DNA of 18,958 nt from a bacterium (GCA_905221375.1 CAJNCY010000016.1:1-18958); one strand, 5' to 3'; counted from the stretch's first letter, positions 1 through 8,461 are shown. A program made the numbers and translations. Notes: generated by a model from the letters alone, not told the origin.

Positions 1-303
1 TCAGCAAGCACATCAGCTTCTGAATCTGCATCAACAAGTGCCTCTGAATCAGCAAGCACAAGTGCGTCAGAGTCAGCATCAACAAGTGCAAGCCAGTCAG
101 CAAGCACAAGCGCCTCTGAATCAGCAAGCACATCGGCATCAGAATCGGCATCAACAAGTGCATCAGAGTCAGCAAGCACAAGCGCTTCTGAATCAGCATC
201 AACAAGTGCATCAGAATCAGCAAGCACATCAGCATCAGAGTCAGCAAGCACAAGTGCATCAGAATCAGCAAGCACATCAGCATCTGAGTCAGCGTCAACA
301 AGT
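1..303 (+). repeat. 24-bp tandem repeat encoding SASTSASE
   Basis: About 12.6 copies of a 24-nt unit encode Ser-Ala-Ser-Thr-Ser-Ala-Ser-Glu, with one copy carrying Gln in place of Glu (SASQ, near nt 100). Copies differ mainly by synonymous changes (agc/agt/tca/tct, gaa/gag). The array continues past the left edge, so its true copy number is unknown. Such arrays vary in length through recombination or slippage and are easily collapsed in short-read assemblies. Confidence 0.95.
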
Positions 304-663
304 ATGTCCGTTCCAGATAGTACTGATAAACCAGAGTTTAGTTTGAGTGAAAGTGCTTCGCAGTCAACAAGTCTAAGCGTGTCAATATCAACATCGGTGT
401 CTATGTCGACTTCAACAAGTACGTCACTTTCAAATGCAATTTCTGATAGCGCCTCAACGTCAAGCTCGCTTGTAGAATCAAACGTTGATCATTCGACTTC
501 ACACGTTGGAAATGATGCCGAATCGACAGCTAAGTCAAGACAGCAATTGCCAAATACAGGTACAGAAGTTTCCAAAACATCTGCGCTTCTAGGAGCTTTG
601 GCAGCTGTGACTGGTTTAGGTCTATTTGCGAAACGCCGTAAACGTGATGATGAAGAAATGTAA
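1..663 (+). CDS. Serine-rich-repeat LPXTG cell-wall-anchored surface protein (3' end only)
   Basis: Only the last 220 codons are inside the window; the gene enters open from the left. Residues 1-101 are an almost perfect 8-residue repeat (SASTSASE), followed by a degenerate Ser/Thr-rich stretch, then a sortase signal: LPNTG at about residues 183-187, a hydrophobic segment ([16 protein letters not shown]) and a basic tail (KRRKR). This is the standard C-terminal layout of streptococcal serine-rich glycoprotein adhesins, which are O-glycosylated and attached to peptidoglycan by sortase A. The ligand-binding region and signal peptide lie upstream, so the adhesin type cannot be named. No accessory secretion (SecA2/SecY2) or glycosyltransferase genes are seen downstream, so if this is a glycosylated adhesin those genes are upstream or elsewhere. 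A strong terminator follows at 740-784. Family assignment is firm; target and glycosylation are inference. Confidence 0.93.
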   Translation, partial: SASTSASESASTSASESASTSASESASTSASQSASTSASESASTSASESASTSASESASTSASESASTSASESASTSASESASTSASESASTSASESASTSMSVPDSTDKPEFSLSESASQSTSLSVSISTSVSMSTSTSTSLSNAISDSASTSSSLVESNVDHSTSHVGNDAESTAKSRQQLPNTGTEVSKTSALLGALAAVTGLGLFAKRRKRDDEEM

Positions 664-1118
664 ACAATCAGCTTATCTCATACTTGATTGGCGATAGATG
701 TGTCTATCGAGTTTGGACAAAAAAGTCTGTAAAATCATAAAAACGCATATTATCAGGTGTTCAAAACTTGATAGTATGCGTTTTATTGTAGGAATATTTC
801 CTTTTGGGGGCTGGTGAATTTTCCCAGTCTTGTATAGTGGATTGAACTTAGAATCCATAGCGTACCATTCGGGATTTCATATATTATATATTAGAGAGGA
901 TTAGTAGAAGAGTTGTTGATTATTATGTAGCATCTTATACTAAGCAAGAATCAGACAGCAAGATAAGAGTACAGTGGTAGATAGTTAGAAACGTTTATCT
1001 GATTTTGTGTAGATAAGATTGATGTCGTCAGTAACAAATTAACGGGAAACCAATGTAGATATAGTGTGATTTTTCTATAAGGATGGAAAAAAGAAGGGAA
1101 ATTTGATAAGATAGGAAT
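664..1118. other. 455-bp gene-free stretch between the surface protein and the methyltransferase
   Basis: Contents seen: a short hairpin at 692-709 (6-bp arms CGATAG/CTATCG), the terminator at 740-784, an A/T-only palindromic patch near 879-891, and otherwise AT-rich sequence with no convincing open frame. At 833-858 the string TATAGTGGATTGAA plus following bases resembles, from memory only, the ends of small insertion sequences and repeats common in pneumococci, so this may be a worn-down mobile-element scar. No clear promoter for the downstream methyltransferase is visible; the TATAAG at 1074-1079 lacks a good -35. Confidence 0.5.
740..784 (+). terminator. Strong bidirectional terminator after the surface-protein gene
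   Basis: A 10-bp perfect outer stem (AAAACGCATA at 740-749 with TATGCGTTTT at 775-784), a T-G position, then a 5-bp inner stem (TATCA 751-755 / TGATA 769-773) around a 13-nt loop. The A-rich and T-rich outer ends make it usable on both strands. Confidence 0.8.
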
Positions 1119-2072
1119 ATGGATTTTGAAAAAATTGAACAAGCTTATACCTATTTACTAGAGAATGTCCAAGTCATCCAAAGTGATTTGGCGACCAACT
1201 TTTATGACGCCCTGGTGGAGCAAAACAGCATCTATCTGGATGGTGAGACGAAGCTAAAACAGGTCAAAGAGAACAATCAAGCCCTTAAGCGTTTAGCGCT
1301 TCGCAAAGAAGAATGGCTCAAGACCTACCAGTTTCTCTTGATGAAAGCTGGGCAAACAGAACCCTTGCAGGCCAATCACCAGTTTACACCAGATGCCATT
1401 GCTTTACTTTTGGTGTTTATTGTGGAAGAGTTGTTTAAAGAGGACGAAATTTCTATCCTCGAAATGGGTTCTGGGATGGGGATTCTGGGCGCTACTTTCT
1501 TGACTTCGCTTGATAAAAAAGTGGATTACTTGGGAATAGAAGTAGATGATTTGCTGATTGATTTGGCAGCTAGCATGGCAGATGTGATTGGTTTGCAGGC
1601 TGGCTTTGTCCAAGGAGATGCCGTTCGTCCACAAATGCTCAAAGAAAGCGACGTGGTCATCAGCGACTTGCCTGTTGGCTATTATCCTGATGATGCCGTT
1701 GCAGCGCGCCATCAAGTAGCCTCTAGTCAAGAACATACCTACGCCCATCACTTGCTCATGGAACAAGGACTTAAGTATCTCAAGTCAGACGGATACGCTA
1801 TTTTTCTAGCTCCAAGTGATTTGTTGACCAGTCCTCAAAGTGACTTATTAAAAGGGTGGTTGAAAGAGGAGGCAAGTCTGGTTGCCATGATCAGTCTGCC
1901 TGAAACTCTCTTTGCCAATGCCAAACAATCTAAGACTATTTTTATCTTACAGAAGAAAAGTGAAATAGCAGTAGAGCCTTTTGTTTATCCACTTGCTAGC
2001 CTGCAAGATGCAAGTATTCTAATGAAATTTAAAGAAAATTTTCAAAAATGGACTCAAGGTACTGAAATATAA
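1119..2072 (+). CDS. Class I SAM-dependent methyltransferase, YtxK-like
   Basis: The 317-residue protein has an N-terminal helical region (about 1-90), then a Rossmann methyltransferase domain related to N6-adenine DNA methylases. SAM-binding motif I is ILEMGSGMGILG at 113-124, an acidic strand end follows (LGIEVDD, 138-144), and the motif-IV position reads SDLPVGYY (182-189) where active N6-adenine enzymes usually have NPPY/F or DPPY. The substrate is unknown. No restriction or specificity subunit is nearby, so a restriction-modification role is unlikely. The same gene sits upstream of ackA in B. subtilis (ytxK) and, as I recall, just after the comG pilus operon in pneumococci; here the surface-protein gene lies upstream instead. 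The ATG is preceded by a poorly placed AGGA at 1113-1116. Family is firm, function is not known. Confidence 0.88.
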   Translation: MDFEKIEQAYTYLLENVQVIQSDLATNFYDALVEQNSIYLDGETKLKQVKENNQALKRLALRKEEWLKTYQFLLMKAGQTEPLQANHQFTPDAIALLLVFIVEELFKEDEISILEMGSGMGILGATFLTSLDKKVDYLGIEVDDLLIDLAASMADVIGLQAGFVQGDAVRPQMLKESDVVISDLPVGYYPDDAVAARHQVASSQEHTYAHHLLMEQGLKYLKSDGYAIFLAPSDLLTSPQSDLLKGWLKEEASLVAMISLPETLFANAKQSKTIFILQKKSEIAVEPFVYPLASLQDASILMKFKENFQKWTQGTEI

Positions 2073-2080
2073 AATAGATT

Positions 2081-2090
2081 TTGTTATAAT
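2081..2090 (+). promoter_or_regulatory. ackA promoter, extended -10
   Basis: TATAAT at 2085-2090 with an upstream TG (TGTTATAAT). No recognisable -35 lies 16-18 bp upstream, where the sequence is still the end of the methyltransferase gene, so this is an extended -10 promoter. The expected start site is near 2097, inside the cre-like box. Confidence 0.75.
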
Positions 2091-2092
2091 AG

Positions 2093-2107
2093 ATGAAAAC
2101 GCTTAAA
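2093..2107 (+). promoter_or_regulatory. CcpA cre-like box at the ackA transcription start
   Basis: ATGAAAACGCTTAAA matches 14 of 15 positions of the Gram-positive cre consensus WTGWAARCGYWWWCW, including the central CG. It lies immediately downstream of the -10, a position normally associated with repression or roadblock, whereas ackA in B. subtilis is activated by CcpA from an upstream cre. Binding is inferred from sequence only. Confidence 0.6.
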
Positions 2108-2121
2108 AGAGGAGTCTTGTT

Positions 2122-3312
2122 ATGACAAAAACAATTGCAATCAATGCAGGAAGTTCAAGTTTGAAATGGCAATTATACTTAATGCCAGAAGAAAAAGTAT
2201 TGGCGAAAGGTTTGATTGAACGTATCGGTTTGAAAGATTCAATTTCAACTGTAAAATTTGACGGTCGTTCTGAACAACAAATTTTGGATATCGAAAATCA
2301 TACACAAGCTGTTAAAATTTTATTGGATGACTTGATTCGTTTCGATATTATCAAGGCTTACGATGAGATTACAGGTGTTGGCCACCGTGTTGTTGCAGGT
2401 GGAGAATATTTCAAAGAATCAACAGTCGTTGATGGAGATGTTTTAGAAAAAGTTGAAGAGTTGAGCTTGTTGGCTCCTCTCCACAATCCAGCCAATGCAG
2501 CAGGTGTTCGTGCCTTCAAGGAATTGTTGCCAGACATTACCAGTGTAGTTGTTTTTGATACTTCATTCCACACAAGTATGCCAGAGAAAGCTTATCGCTA
2601 CCCTCTACCAACAAAATATTATACAGAGAACAAGGTTCGTAAATACGGCGCTCATGGTACAAGCCACCAGTTTGTAGCAGGAGAAGCTGCAAAACTCTTG
2701 GGACGTCCATTAGAAGACTTGAAATTGATTACTTGTCACATCGGTAATGGAGCATCTATTACAGCAGTCAAGGGTGGTCAATCTGTGGATACTTCAATGG
2801 GCTTCACTCCACTTGGTGGTGTGATGATGGGAACACGTACAGGAGATATTGACCCAGCTATCATTCCTTACTTAATGCAATATACAGAGGACTTTAACAC
2901 GCCTGAAGACATTAGTCGTGTCCTTAATCGTGAATCAGGGCTTATGGGTGTTTCAGGCAAATCTAGTGATATGCGCGATGTGATTGCTGCTATGGAAGAA
3001 GGGGATCATGATGCCACTTTAGCCTATGAAATGTATGTTGACCGTATCCAAAAACATATCGGTCAATACCTTGCAGTCTTAAATGGAGCAGATGCTATTA
3101 TCTTCACAGCAGGTATCGGAGAAAATGCAGCTGCTGTACGTAAGGATGTTATCTCAGGAATTTCTTGGTTTGGTTGTGATGTTGATGATGAAAAGAATGT
3201 CTTCGGTGTTACAGGGGATATCTCAACAGAAGCAGCTAAAATCCGTGTATTGGTTATTCCAACAGATGAGGAATTAGTTATTGCCCGTGACGTTGAACGC
3301 TTGAAAAAATAA
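2122..3312 (+). CDS. ackA: Acetate kinase
   Basis: Interconverts acetyl phosphate + ADP and acetate + ATP in the cytoplasm. It is the ATP-yielding end of the pyruvate oxidase/phosphotransacetylase route and sets the acetyl-phosphate pool. The 396-residue length is typical. Family signatures are present: the N-terminal [13 protein letters not shown], the FDTSFH segment, HGTSH, GNGAS, and [10 protein letters not shown] in the nucleotide-binding half. The ATG is preceded by AGAGGAG about 8 nt upstream. It has its own extended -10 promoter and a cre-like box, and is closed by the terminator at 3338-3374, so it looks monocistronic or only loosely coupled to the methyltransferase 49 bp upstream. 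Confidence 0.98.
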   Translation: MTKTIAINAGSSSLKWQLYLMPEEKVLAKGLIERIGLKDSISTVKFDGRSEQQILDIENHTQAVKILLDDLIRFDIIKAYDEITGVGHRVVAGGEYFKESTVVDGDVLEKVEELSLLAPLHNPANAAGVRAFKELLPDITSVVVFDTSFHTSMPEKAYRYPLPTKYYTENKVRKYGAHGTSHQFVAGEAAKLLGRPLEDLKLITCHIGNGASITAVKGGQSVDTSMGFTPLGGVMMGTRTGDIDPAIIPYLMQYTEDFNTPEDISRVLNRESGLMGVSGKSSDMRDVIAAMEEGDHDATLAYEMYVDRIQKHIGQYLAVLNGADAIIFTAGIGENAAAVRKDVISGISWFGCDVDDEKNVFGVTGDISTEAAKIRVLVIPTDEELVIARDVERLKK

Positions 3313-3337
3313 CTAAAATCAAAAAAATATTCCGTAC

Positions 3338-3374
3338 AAGGAGTTGGAAAAGTGATTTTTCCAGCTTCTTTTTC
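3338..3374 (+). terminator. ackA terminator
   Basis: A 14-bp stem (3338-3351 with 3357-3370, including two G-T pairs) around a 5-nt loop, followed by a T-rich tract. Confidence 0.8.
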
Positions 3375-3403
3375 TGATGAAATTGTCCAAAACCTTGCTA
3401 TGA

Positions 3404-3431
3404 TTGGCTTTTTTGAAAAATATGGTATAAT
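3404..3431 (+). promoter_or_regulatory. Promoter of rnpA-yidC-khpB
   Basis: TTGGCT (3404-3409), 16-bp spacer, TATAAT (3426-3431) with an extended -10 TG (TGGTATAAT). It lies just after the ackA terminator, so the block starts as an independent transcription unit. Confidence 0.75.
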
Positions 3432-3460
3432 AGTAGTAATTTAATAGATGGAGTTGAGTT

Positions 3461-3832
3461 TTGAAGAAAAACTTTCGTGTAAAAAGAGAGAAAGATTTTA
3501 AGGCAATTTTCAAGGAAGGGACAAGCTTTGCCAATCGCAAATTTGTTGTCTACCAATTAGAAAACCAGAAAAACCATTTTCGAGTAGGTCTATCAGTTAG
3601 CAAAAAGCTGGGGAATGCCGTCACTAGAAATCAAATCAAGCGACGAATCCGACATATTATCCAGAATGCAAAAGGGAGTCTGGTAGAAGATGTCGACTTT
3701 GTTGTCATTGCTCGAAAAGGGGTTGAAACCTTGGGATACGCAGAGATGGAGAAAAATCTACTCCACGTATTAAAATTATCAAAGATTTACCAGGAAGGAA
3801 ATGGGAGTGAAAAAGAAACTACAGTTGACTAG
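3461..3832 (+). CDS. rnpA: Ribonuclease P protein component
   Basis: Protein subunit of RNase P, which removes 5' leaders from precursor tRNAs together with the M1-type RNA. The 123-residue length is normal. The family's conserved central region is clear: FANRKFVVY around residue 23 onward, [18 protein letters not shown], and the RNR-type helix [12 protein letters not shown]. The start codon is TTG, set by GGAG at 3450-3453 with a 7-nt gap; no in-frame ATG would keep the conserved N-terminus ([13 protein letters not shown]). The last 26 bp overlap yidC, the usual pairing in Firmicutes, suggesting translational coupling. Confidence 0.96.
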   Translation: MKKNFRVKREKDFKAIFKEGTSFANRKFVVYQLENQKNHFRVGLSVSKKLGNAVTRNQIKRRIRHIIQNAKGSLVEDVDFVVIARKGVETLGYAEMEKNLLHVLKLSKIYQEGNGSEKETTVD

Positions 3833-4631
3833 TTTGCTAGGACTGTCTCTATTTATCATGACAGCCTGTGCGACAAATGGGACAACTAGTGATATTACAG
3901 CAGATTCGACTGATTTTTGGAGTAAATTGGTTTACTTCTTTGCGGAAATCATTCGCTTTTTATCGTTTGATATCAGTATCGGAGTGGGGATTATTCTCTT
4001 TACGGTCTTGATTCGTACAGTTCTCTTGCCGGTCTTTCAAGTGCAAATGGTGGCTTCTAGAAAAATGCAGGAAGCTCAACCACGCATTAAGGCGCTGCGA
4101 GAACAATATCCAGGTCGAGATATGGAAAGCAGAACCAAGCTAGAGCAGGAAATGCGTAAAGTTTTTAAAGAAATGGGTGTCAGACATTCAGATTCTCTTT
4201 GGCCGATTTTGATTCAGATGCCACTTATCTTGGCCTTGTTCCAAGCTCTATCAAGGGTTGACTTTTTGAAGACAGGTCATTTCTTATGGATTAATCTTGG
4301 TGATGTGGATACAACATTCGTGCTTCCGATTTTAGCAGCAGTATTCACCTTTTTAAGTACCTGGTTATCCAATAAAGCCTTGTCTGAGCGTAACGGAGCT
4401 ACGACTGCGATGATGTACGGGATTCCAGTCTTAATCTTTATCTTTGGGGTTTATGCTCCGAGCGGAGTTGCTCTCTACTGGGCAGTGTCCAATGCTTATC
4501 AAGTCTTGCAAACCTATTTCCTGAATAATCCATTCAAGATTATCGCAGAGCGCGAGGCCGTAGTACAGGCACAAAAAGATTTGGAAAATAGAAAAAGAAA
4601 AGCCAAGAAAAAGGCTCAGAAAACGAAATAA
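3807..4631 (+). CDS. yidC: Membrane protein insertase YidC (lipoprotein, Oxa1 family)
   Basis: Inserts and folds membrane proteins, alone or with the Sec translocon. I choose GTG at 3807 (274 residues, [11 protein letters not shown]) over the in-frame ATG at 3801, because the AAGGA at 3795-3799 is properly spaced only for the GTG. A lipoprotein signal peptide ends in MTAC, with Cys21 the expected lipidated residue. The rest shows the Gram-positive YidC layout: a first membrane segment (about 55-75), a cytoplasmic charged hairpin with [19 protein letters not shown], a second segment ([17 protein letters not shown]), two more hydrophobic segments, and a very basic tail ([14 protein letters not shown]) that can contact ribosomes. 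Streptococci carry two paralogs; the position next to rnpA and khpB marks this as the SpoIIIJ/YidC1-type copy. Confidence 0.96.
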   Translation: MKKKLQLTSLLGLSLFIMTACATNGTTSDITADSTDFWSKLVYFFAEIIRFLSFDISIGVGIILFTVLIRTVLLPVFQVQMVASRKMQEAQPRIKALREQYPGRDMESRTKLEQEMRKVFKEMGVRHSDSLWPILIQMPLILALFQALSRVDFLKTGHFLWINLGDVDTTFVLPILAAVFTFLSTWLSNKALSERNGATTAMMYGIPVLIFIFGVYAPSGVALYWAVSNAYQVLQTYFLNNPFKIIAEREAVVQAQKDLENRKRKAKKKAQKTK

Positions 4632-4648
4632 TAAGGAGGAATCTGGTA

Positions 4649-5638
4649 ATGGTAGTATTTACAGGTTCAACTGTTGAAGAAGCAATCCAGAAAGGATTGA
4701 AAGAATTAGATATTCCAAGAATGAAGGCTCATATCAAAGTCATTTCTCGTGAGAAAAAAGGGTTTCTTGGCTTATTTGGTAAAAAACCAGCCCAAGTGGA
4801 TATCGATGCTATTAGTGAAACGACAGTTGTAAAAGCAAACCAACAAGCTGTAAAGGGAGTTCCAAAACAAATCAATGATTTGAATGAGCCTGTTAAAACA
4901 GTCAGTGAAGCAACTGTTGATTTGGGGCATGTTGTAGAAGCAATTAAAAAGATTGAAGAGGGAGGCCAAGGTATTTCTGATGAAGTCAAGGCTGAAATCT
5001 TAAAACATGAAAGACATGCCAGCACTATCTTGGAAGAAACTGGTCACATTGAGATTTTAAATGAATTACAACTTGAAGAAACTGCTCTCGAAGGAGAAGT
5101 AGAAACGCCTATTATTGAAAACCAAGCTGAGCAAACTGAAAGTCAAGAACTAGAGGACTTGGGCTTGAAGGTTGAACCGAGCTTTGATATTGAACAAGTA
5201 GCTACGGAAGTAACGACTTATGTTCAAACGATTATTGATGACATGGATGTTGAAGCCACACTTTCAAATGATTATAACCGTCGTAGCATCAATCTACAAA
5301 TTGACACCAACGAACCAGGTCGTATTATCGGCTACCATGGTAAAGTCTTGAAGGCCTTGCAATTGTTGGCTCAAAATTATCTGTACAACCGCTATTCAAG
5401 AACCTTCTATATCACTATTAATGTCAATGATTATGTTGAACACCGTGCAGAAGTCTTGCAGACCTATGCTCAAAAATTGGCGACTCGTGTTTTAGAAGAA
5501 GGACGCAGTTATCAGACAGATCCAATGTCGAATAGCGAACGCAAGATTATCCATCGTATTATTTCACGTATGGATGGCGTGACCAGTTACTCTGAAGGTG
5601 ACGAGCCAAATCGCTATGTCGTTGTAGATACAGAATAA
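4649..5638 (+). CDS. khpB: RNA-binding protein KhpB / Jag / EloR
   Basis: In pneumococci KhpB (EloR, Jag) works with KhpA in an RNA-binding complex that controls cell elongation downstream of the kinase StkP. The 329-residue protein has a Jag-N domain (about 1-52, with KKGFLGLFG), a long acidic, Glu-rich linker (about 55-185), a KH domain (about 190-265) whose GxxG loop is GYHG at 228-231, and an R3H domain (about 270-329) with the R-x3-H pair at R298/H302. An AAGGAGG stands about 10 nt before the ATG. The gene follows yidC by 17 bp, the conserved rnpA-yidC-jag arrangement. The linker is the most variable part of the family and in pneumococcus carries the phosphorylation site; I did not assign the residue here. 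Confidence 0.95.
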   Translation: MVVFTGSTVEEAIQKGLKELDIPRMKAHIKVISREKKGFLGLFGKKPAQVDIDAISETTVVKANQQAVKGVPKQINDLNEPVKTVSEATVDLGHVVEAIKKIEEGGQGISDEVKAEILKHERHASTILEETGHIEILNELQLEETALEGEVETPIIENQAEQTESQELEDLGLKVEPSFDIEQVATEVTTYVQTIIDDMDVEATLSNDYNRRSINLQIDTNEPGRIIGYHGKVLKALQLLAQNYLYNRYSRTFYITINVNDYVEHRAEVLQTYAQKLATRVLEEGRSYQTDPMSNSERKIIHRIISRMDGVTSYSEGDEPNRYVVVDTE

Positions 5639-5640
5639 GT

Positions 5641-5665
5641 AAAATCAGGGTTCTCCTGATTTTTT
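5641..5665 (+). terminator. Terminator after khpB
   Basis: Perfect 9-bp stem AAAATCAGG / CCTGATTTT (5641-5649, 5655-5663) with a 5-nt loop and a T6 run. It lies only 23 bp before the next start codon. Confidence 0.85.
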
Positions 5666-5688
5666 GCTAGCTAGAGGAGGTTAAACTG

Positions 5689-6312
5689 ATGTTGAATAAG
5701 ATAAGAGACTATCTAGACTTTGCAGGGATCCAGTACCGTAATCCAGATAAAGCTGGGGAAGAACGAGAGAAAATGCTGGAATTCCGTCATAAAGGTCAAG
5801 AGGCACGAAAGGCTTTTACAGAACTGGCTAAAGTATTTCAAACCAGTCATCCAGAATGGCAACTCCAACAGACTAGTCAGTGGATGAACCAAGCGCAGCG
5901 TTTGCGACCACATTTCTGGGTCTATCTACAGAGAGACGGACAAGTAACAGAACCTATGTTGGCTCTTCGTTTGTACGGGACATCTACTGATTTTGGTATT
6001 TCCTTAGAGGTCAGTTTCATTGAGCGCAAGAAAGATGAGCAAACTTTGGAGAAACAAACCAAGGTATTAGAAATTCCAACCGTTAAAGGGATTTATTATC
6101 TAGCCTACTCTGATGGTCAAAGTCAAAGATGGGATGCGAACGAAGAAAATCGTCAGATTTTAAGAAATAAACTATCTAATCAGGAAATTCGAAAAGTTTT
6201 AGTTAAGGCAGATGTTTCTTTTATTGAAAATCAATCATTAGAAGTGATTTTAGAAAAATTAGATGAAGCTTATGAGCGCTTACTTTCCTACTATCAGTCG
6301 ACTAGAGGATAG
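5689..6312 (+). CDS. Conserved protein of unknown function (possibly HI_0552 family)
   Basis: A 207-residue soluble protein with no signal peptide or membrane segment. It is rich in charged residues and Gln and looks largely helical at both ends (1-75 and 165-205), with a central segment of alternating hydrophobic strands (FWVYLQRDG, LALRLYG, FGISLEVSFIERK, VKGIYYLAYS). From memory I associate it with the HI_0552 family of uncharacterised proteins, but I cannot confirm this. A good AGGAGG stands 9 nt before the ATG. It lies just after the khpB terminator with no evident promoter between, so it probably depends on read-through. It has no sequence motif that would name an activity. Confidence 0.85.
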   Translation: MLNKIRDYLDFAGIQYRNPDKAGEEREKMLEFRHKGQEARKAFTELAKVFQTSHPEWQLQQTSQWMNQAQRLRPHFWVYLQRDGQVTEPMLALRLYGTSTDFGISLEVSFIERKKDEQTLEKQTKVLEIPTVKGIYYLAYSDGQSQRWDANEENRQILRNKLSNQEIRKVLVKADVSFIENQSLEVILEKLDEAYERLLSYYQSTRG

Positions 6313-6315
6313 CAA

Positions 6316-6367
6316 ATAGAATACTGATTTACGTCGAATTGTTTAATTGCTATTCTATGTATTTTTT
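6316..6367 (+). terminator. Weak terminator candidate before tkt
   Basis: An 8-bp inverted repeat ATAGAATA (6316-6323) / TATTCTAT (6351-6358) around a long 27-nt loop, followed by a T6 run at 6362-6367. It overlaps the tkt -35 region. The long loop makes it doubtful. Confidence 0.35.
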
Positions 6368-6375
6368 CATATAAT
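6347..6375 (+). promoter_or_regulatory. tkt promoter
   Basis: TTGCTA (6347-6352), 17-bp spacer, TATAAT (6370-6375). The expected start is near 6382, giving a leader of about 45 nt that contains a small hairpin GTGAT/ATCAC at 6391-6406. Confidence 0.8.
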
Positions 6376-6427
6376 AGTAAAATAGAATGTGTGATCCAAT
6401 AATCACCTCAAATAGAAAGGAAATTCC

Positions 6428-8404
6428 ATGTCAAATCTATCTGTTAATGCAATTCGTTTCCTAGGTATTGACGCCATTAATAAAGCCAACTCAGGTCACC
6501 CAGGTGTGGTTATGGGAGCGGCTCCGATGGCTTACAGCCTCTTTACAAAACAACTTCGTATCAATCCAGCTCAACCAAACTGGATCAACCGCGACCGCTT
6601 TATTCTTTCAGCAGGTCATGGTTCAATGCTTCTTTATGCCCTTCTTCACCTTTCTGGTTTTGAAGATGTTAGCATGGATGAGATTAAGAGCTTCCGTCAG
6701 TGGGGTTCAAAAACACCAGGTCACCCAGAATTTGGACATACAGCAGGGATTGATGCTACAACAGGTCCTCTAGGGCAAGGTATTTCAACTGCCACTGGTT
6801 TTGCCCAGGCAGAACGTTTCTTGGCAGCCAAATATAACCGCGAAGGTTACAATATCTTTGACCACTATACTTATGTTATCTGTGGCGACGGAGATTTGAT
6901 GGAAGGTGTCTCAAGCGAGGCGGCTTCATATGCGGGCTTGCAAAAACTAGACAAGTTGGTTGTTCTTTATGATTCAAATGACATCAACTTGGATGGTGAG
7001 ACAAAAGATTCCTTCACAGAAAGTGTTCGTGACCGTTATAATGCTTACGGTTGGCATACAGCCTTGGTTGAAGATGGAACAGACTTGGAAGCAATCCATG
7101 CTGCTATCGAAACAGCTAAAGCTTCAGGAAAACCATCTTTGATTGAAGTGAAGACTGTTATTGGATACGGTTCTCCAAACAAACAAGGAACCAACGCCGT
7201 ACACGGTGCTCCTCTTGGAGCAGATGAAACTGCAGCAACTCGCCAAGCGCTCGGTTGGGACTATGAACCATTTGAAATTCCAGAACAAGTATATGCTGAT
7301 TTCAAAGAAAATGTTGCAGACCGTGGCGCATCAGCTTATCAAGCTTGGACAAAATTAGTTGCTGACTATAAAGAAGCGCATCCAGAATTGGCTGCAGAAG
7401 TAGAAGCAATCATCGATGGGCGTGATCCAATTGAAGTGACTCCAGCAGACTTCCCAGCCTTAGAAAATGGCTTCTCTCAAGCAACTCGTAATTCAAGCCA
7501 AGATGCCTTGAATGTTGTAGCTGCTAAGTTGCCAACCTTCCTAGGTGGATCAGCTGACCTTGCACACTCAAACATGACTTATATCAAAACGGACGGACTT
7601 CAAGACGATGCCAATCGCTTGAACCGTAACATTCAGTTTGGTGTTCGTGAATTTGCAATGGGAACGATCTTGAACGGGATGGCTCTTCACGGTGGACTTC
7701 GTGTATACGGTGGAACTTTCTTCGTCTTCTCTGACTATGTGAAGGCGGCTGTCCGCTTGTCAGCCTTGCAAGGGCTTCCTGTGACTTATGTCTTTACCCA
7801 CGATTCAATCGCAGTTGGTGAAGATGGTCCAACGCACGAACCAGTTGAACACTTAGCAGGTCTTCGTGCTATGCCAAATCTAAATGTTTTCCGTCCAGCA
7901 GATGCGCGTGAAACTCAAGCAGCTTGGTACCTTGCAGTGACAAGTGAGAAAACACCAACTGCCCTTGTCTTGACACGTCAAAACTTGACTGTTGAAGAGG
8001 GAACAGACTTCGACAAGGTTGCAAAAGGTGCCTATGTTGTCTATGAAAATGCAGCAGACTTTGATACAATCTTGATTGCGACAGGTTCAGAGGTCAATCT
8101 TGCTGTATCAGCTGCCAAAGAATTGGCTAGTCAAGGTGAAAAAGTCCGCGTAGTCAGCATGCCATCTACAGATGTCTTTGATAAACAAGATGCAGCTTAC
8201 AAGGAAGAAATTCTTCCAAATGCAGTTCGCCGTCGTGTTGCAGTCGAAATGGGTGCAACTCAAAACTGGTACAAATACGTTGGTCTTGATGGTGCCGTTC
8301 TCGGTATTGATACCTTCGGAGCCTCTGCCCCAGCACCAAAAGTATTGGCAGAATATGGCTTTACTGTAGAAAATCTTGTAAAAGTTGTTCAAAACTTGAA
8401 ATAA
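6428..8404 (+). CDS. tkt: Transketolase
   Basis: Thiamine-diphosphate enzyme of the non-oxidative pentose phosphate pathway; moves two-carbon ketol units between sugar phosphates. The 658-residue length is typical. Visible signatures: [19 protein letters not shown] at the N-terminus, [19 protein letters not shown], the cofactor motif [13 protein letters not shown] ending in SNDINLDG, and the transketolase signature around [19 protein letters not shown] with FRPADARET after it. The pneumococcal ortholog has, as I recall, also been called recP. Codon use is biased toward the preferred set, as in gap and adhE, consistent with high expression. It has its own promoter and a strong terminator (8409-8437). 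Confidence 0.97.
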   Translation: MSNLSVNAIRFLGIDAINKANSGHPGVVMGAAPMAYSLFTKQLRINPAQPNWINRDRFILSAGHGSMLLYALLHLSGFEDVSMDEIKSFRQWGSKTPGHPEFGHTAGIDATTGPLGQGISTATGFAQAERFLAAKYNREGYNIFDHYTYVICGDGDLMEGVSSEAASYAGLQKLDKLVVLYDSNDINLDGETKDSFTESVRDRYNAYGWHTALVEDGTDLEAIHAAIETAKASGKPSLIEVKTVIGYGSPNKQGTNAVHGAPLGADETAATRQALGWDYEPFEIPEQVYADFKENVADRGASAYQAWTKLVADYKEAHPELAAEVEAIIDGRDPIEVTPADFPALENGFSQATRNSSQDALNVVAAKLPTFLGGSADLAHSNMTYIKTDGLQDDANRLNRNIQFGVREFAMGTILNGMALHGGLRVYGGTFFVFSDYVKAAVRLSALQGLPVTYVFTHDSIAVGEDGPTHEPVEHLAGLRAMPNLNVFRPADARETQAAWYLAVTSEKTPTALVLTRQNLTVEEGTDFDKVAKGAYVVYENAADFDTILIATGSEVNLAVSAAKELASQGEKVRVVSMPSTDVFDKQDAAYKEEILPNAVRRRVAVEMGATQNWYKYVGLDGAVLGIDTFGASAPAPKVLAEYGFTVENLVKVVQNLK

Positions 8405-8408
8405 TCCT

Positions 8409-8437
8409 AAAAATCAGGGCGCAAGCTCTGGTTTTTC
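8409..8437 (+). terminator. tkt terminator
   Basis: A 12-bp stem (8409-8420 with 8425-8436, two G-T pairs) with a tight GCAA loop and T5 tail. The GCAA tetraloop is a stable GNRA-type loop. Confidence 0.88.
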
Positions 8438-8461
8438 TTACTAGAAAAGCAAGGTACAATC

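Noticed and set aside
1..303. CRISPR-like array
   Set aside because: The direct repeats are contiguous 24-bp coding repeats without spacers, inside an open reading frame.
38..346. Open frame encoding a Gln/His-rich protein
   Set aside because: It is the +2 frame of the serine-repeat array; composition is dictated by the repeat and there is no ribosome site.
673..858. Minus-strand 61-codon open frame after the surface-protein gene
   Set aside because: It runs through the strong terminator stem, has no ribosome site, and shows no family-like pattern.
956..1040. cre-like string around GAAACGTTTATC before the methyltransferase
   Set aside because: Only about 11 of 15 consensus positions fit and there is no promoter next to it.
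951..1142. Minus-strand 63-codon open frame before the methyltransferase
   Set aside because: AT-rich chance frame without ribosome site; it overlaps the methyltransferase start.
1119..2072. Restriction-modification system
   Set aside because: The methyltransferase has no restriction or specificity partner nearby and a non-canonical motif IV.
3319..3540. Minus-strand open frame across the ackA terminator and rnpA promoter
   Set aside because: It covers regulatory sequence of the plus strand and part of rnpA; composition is typical of a chance A/T-rich frame.
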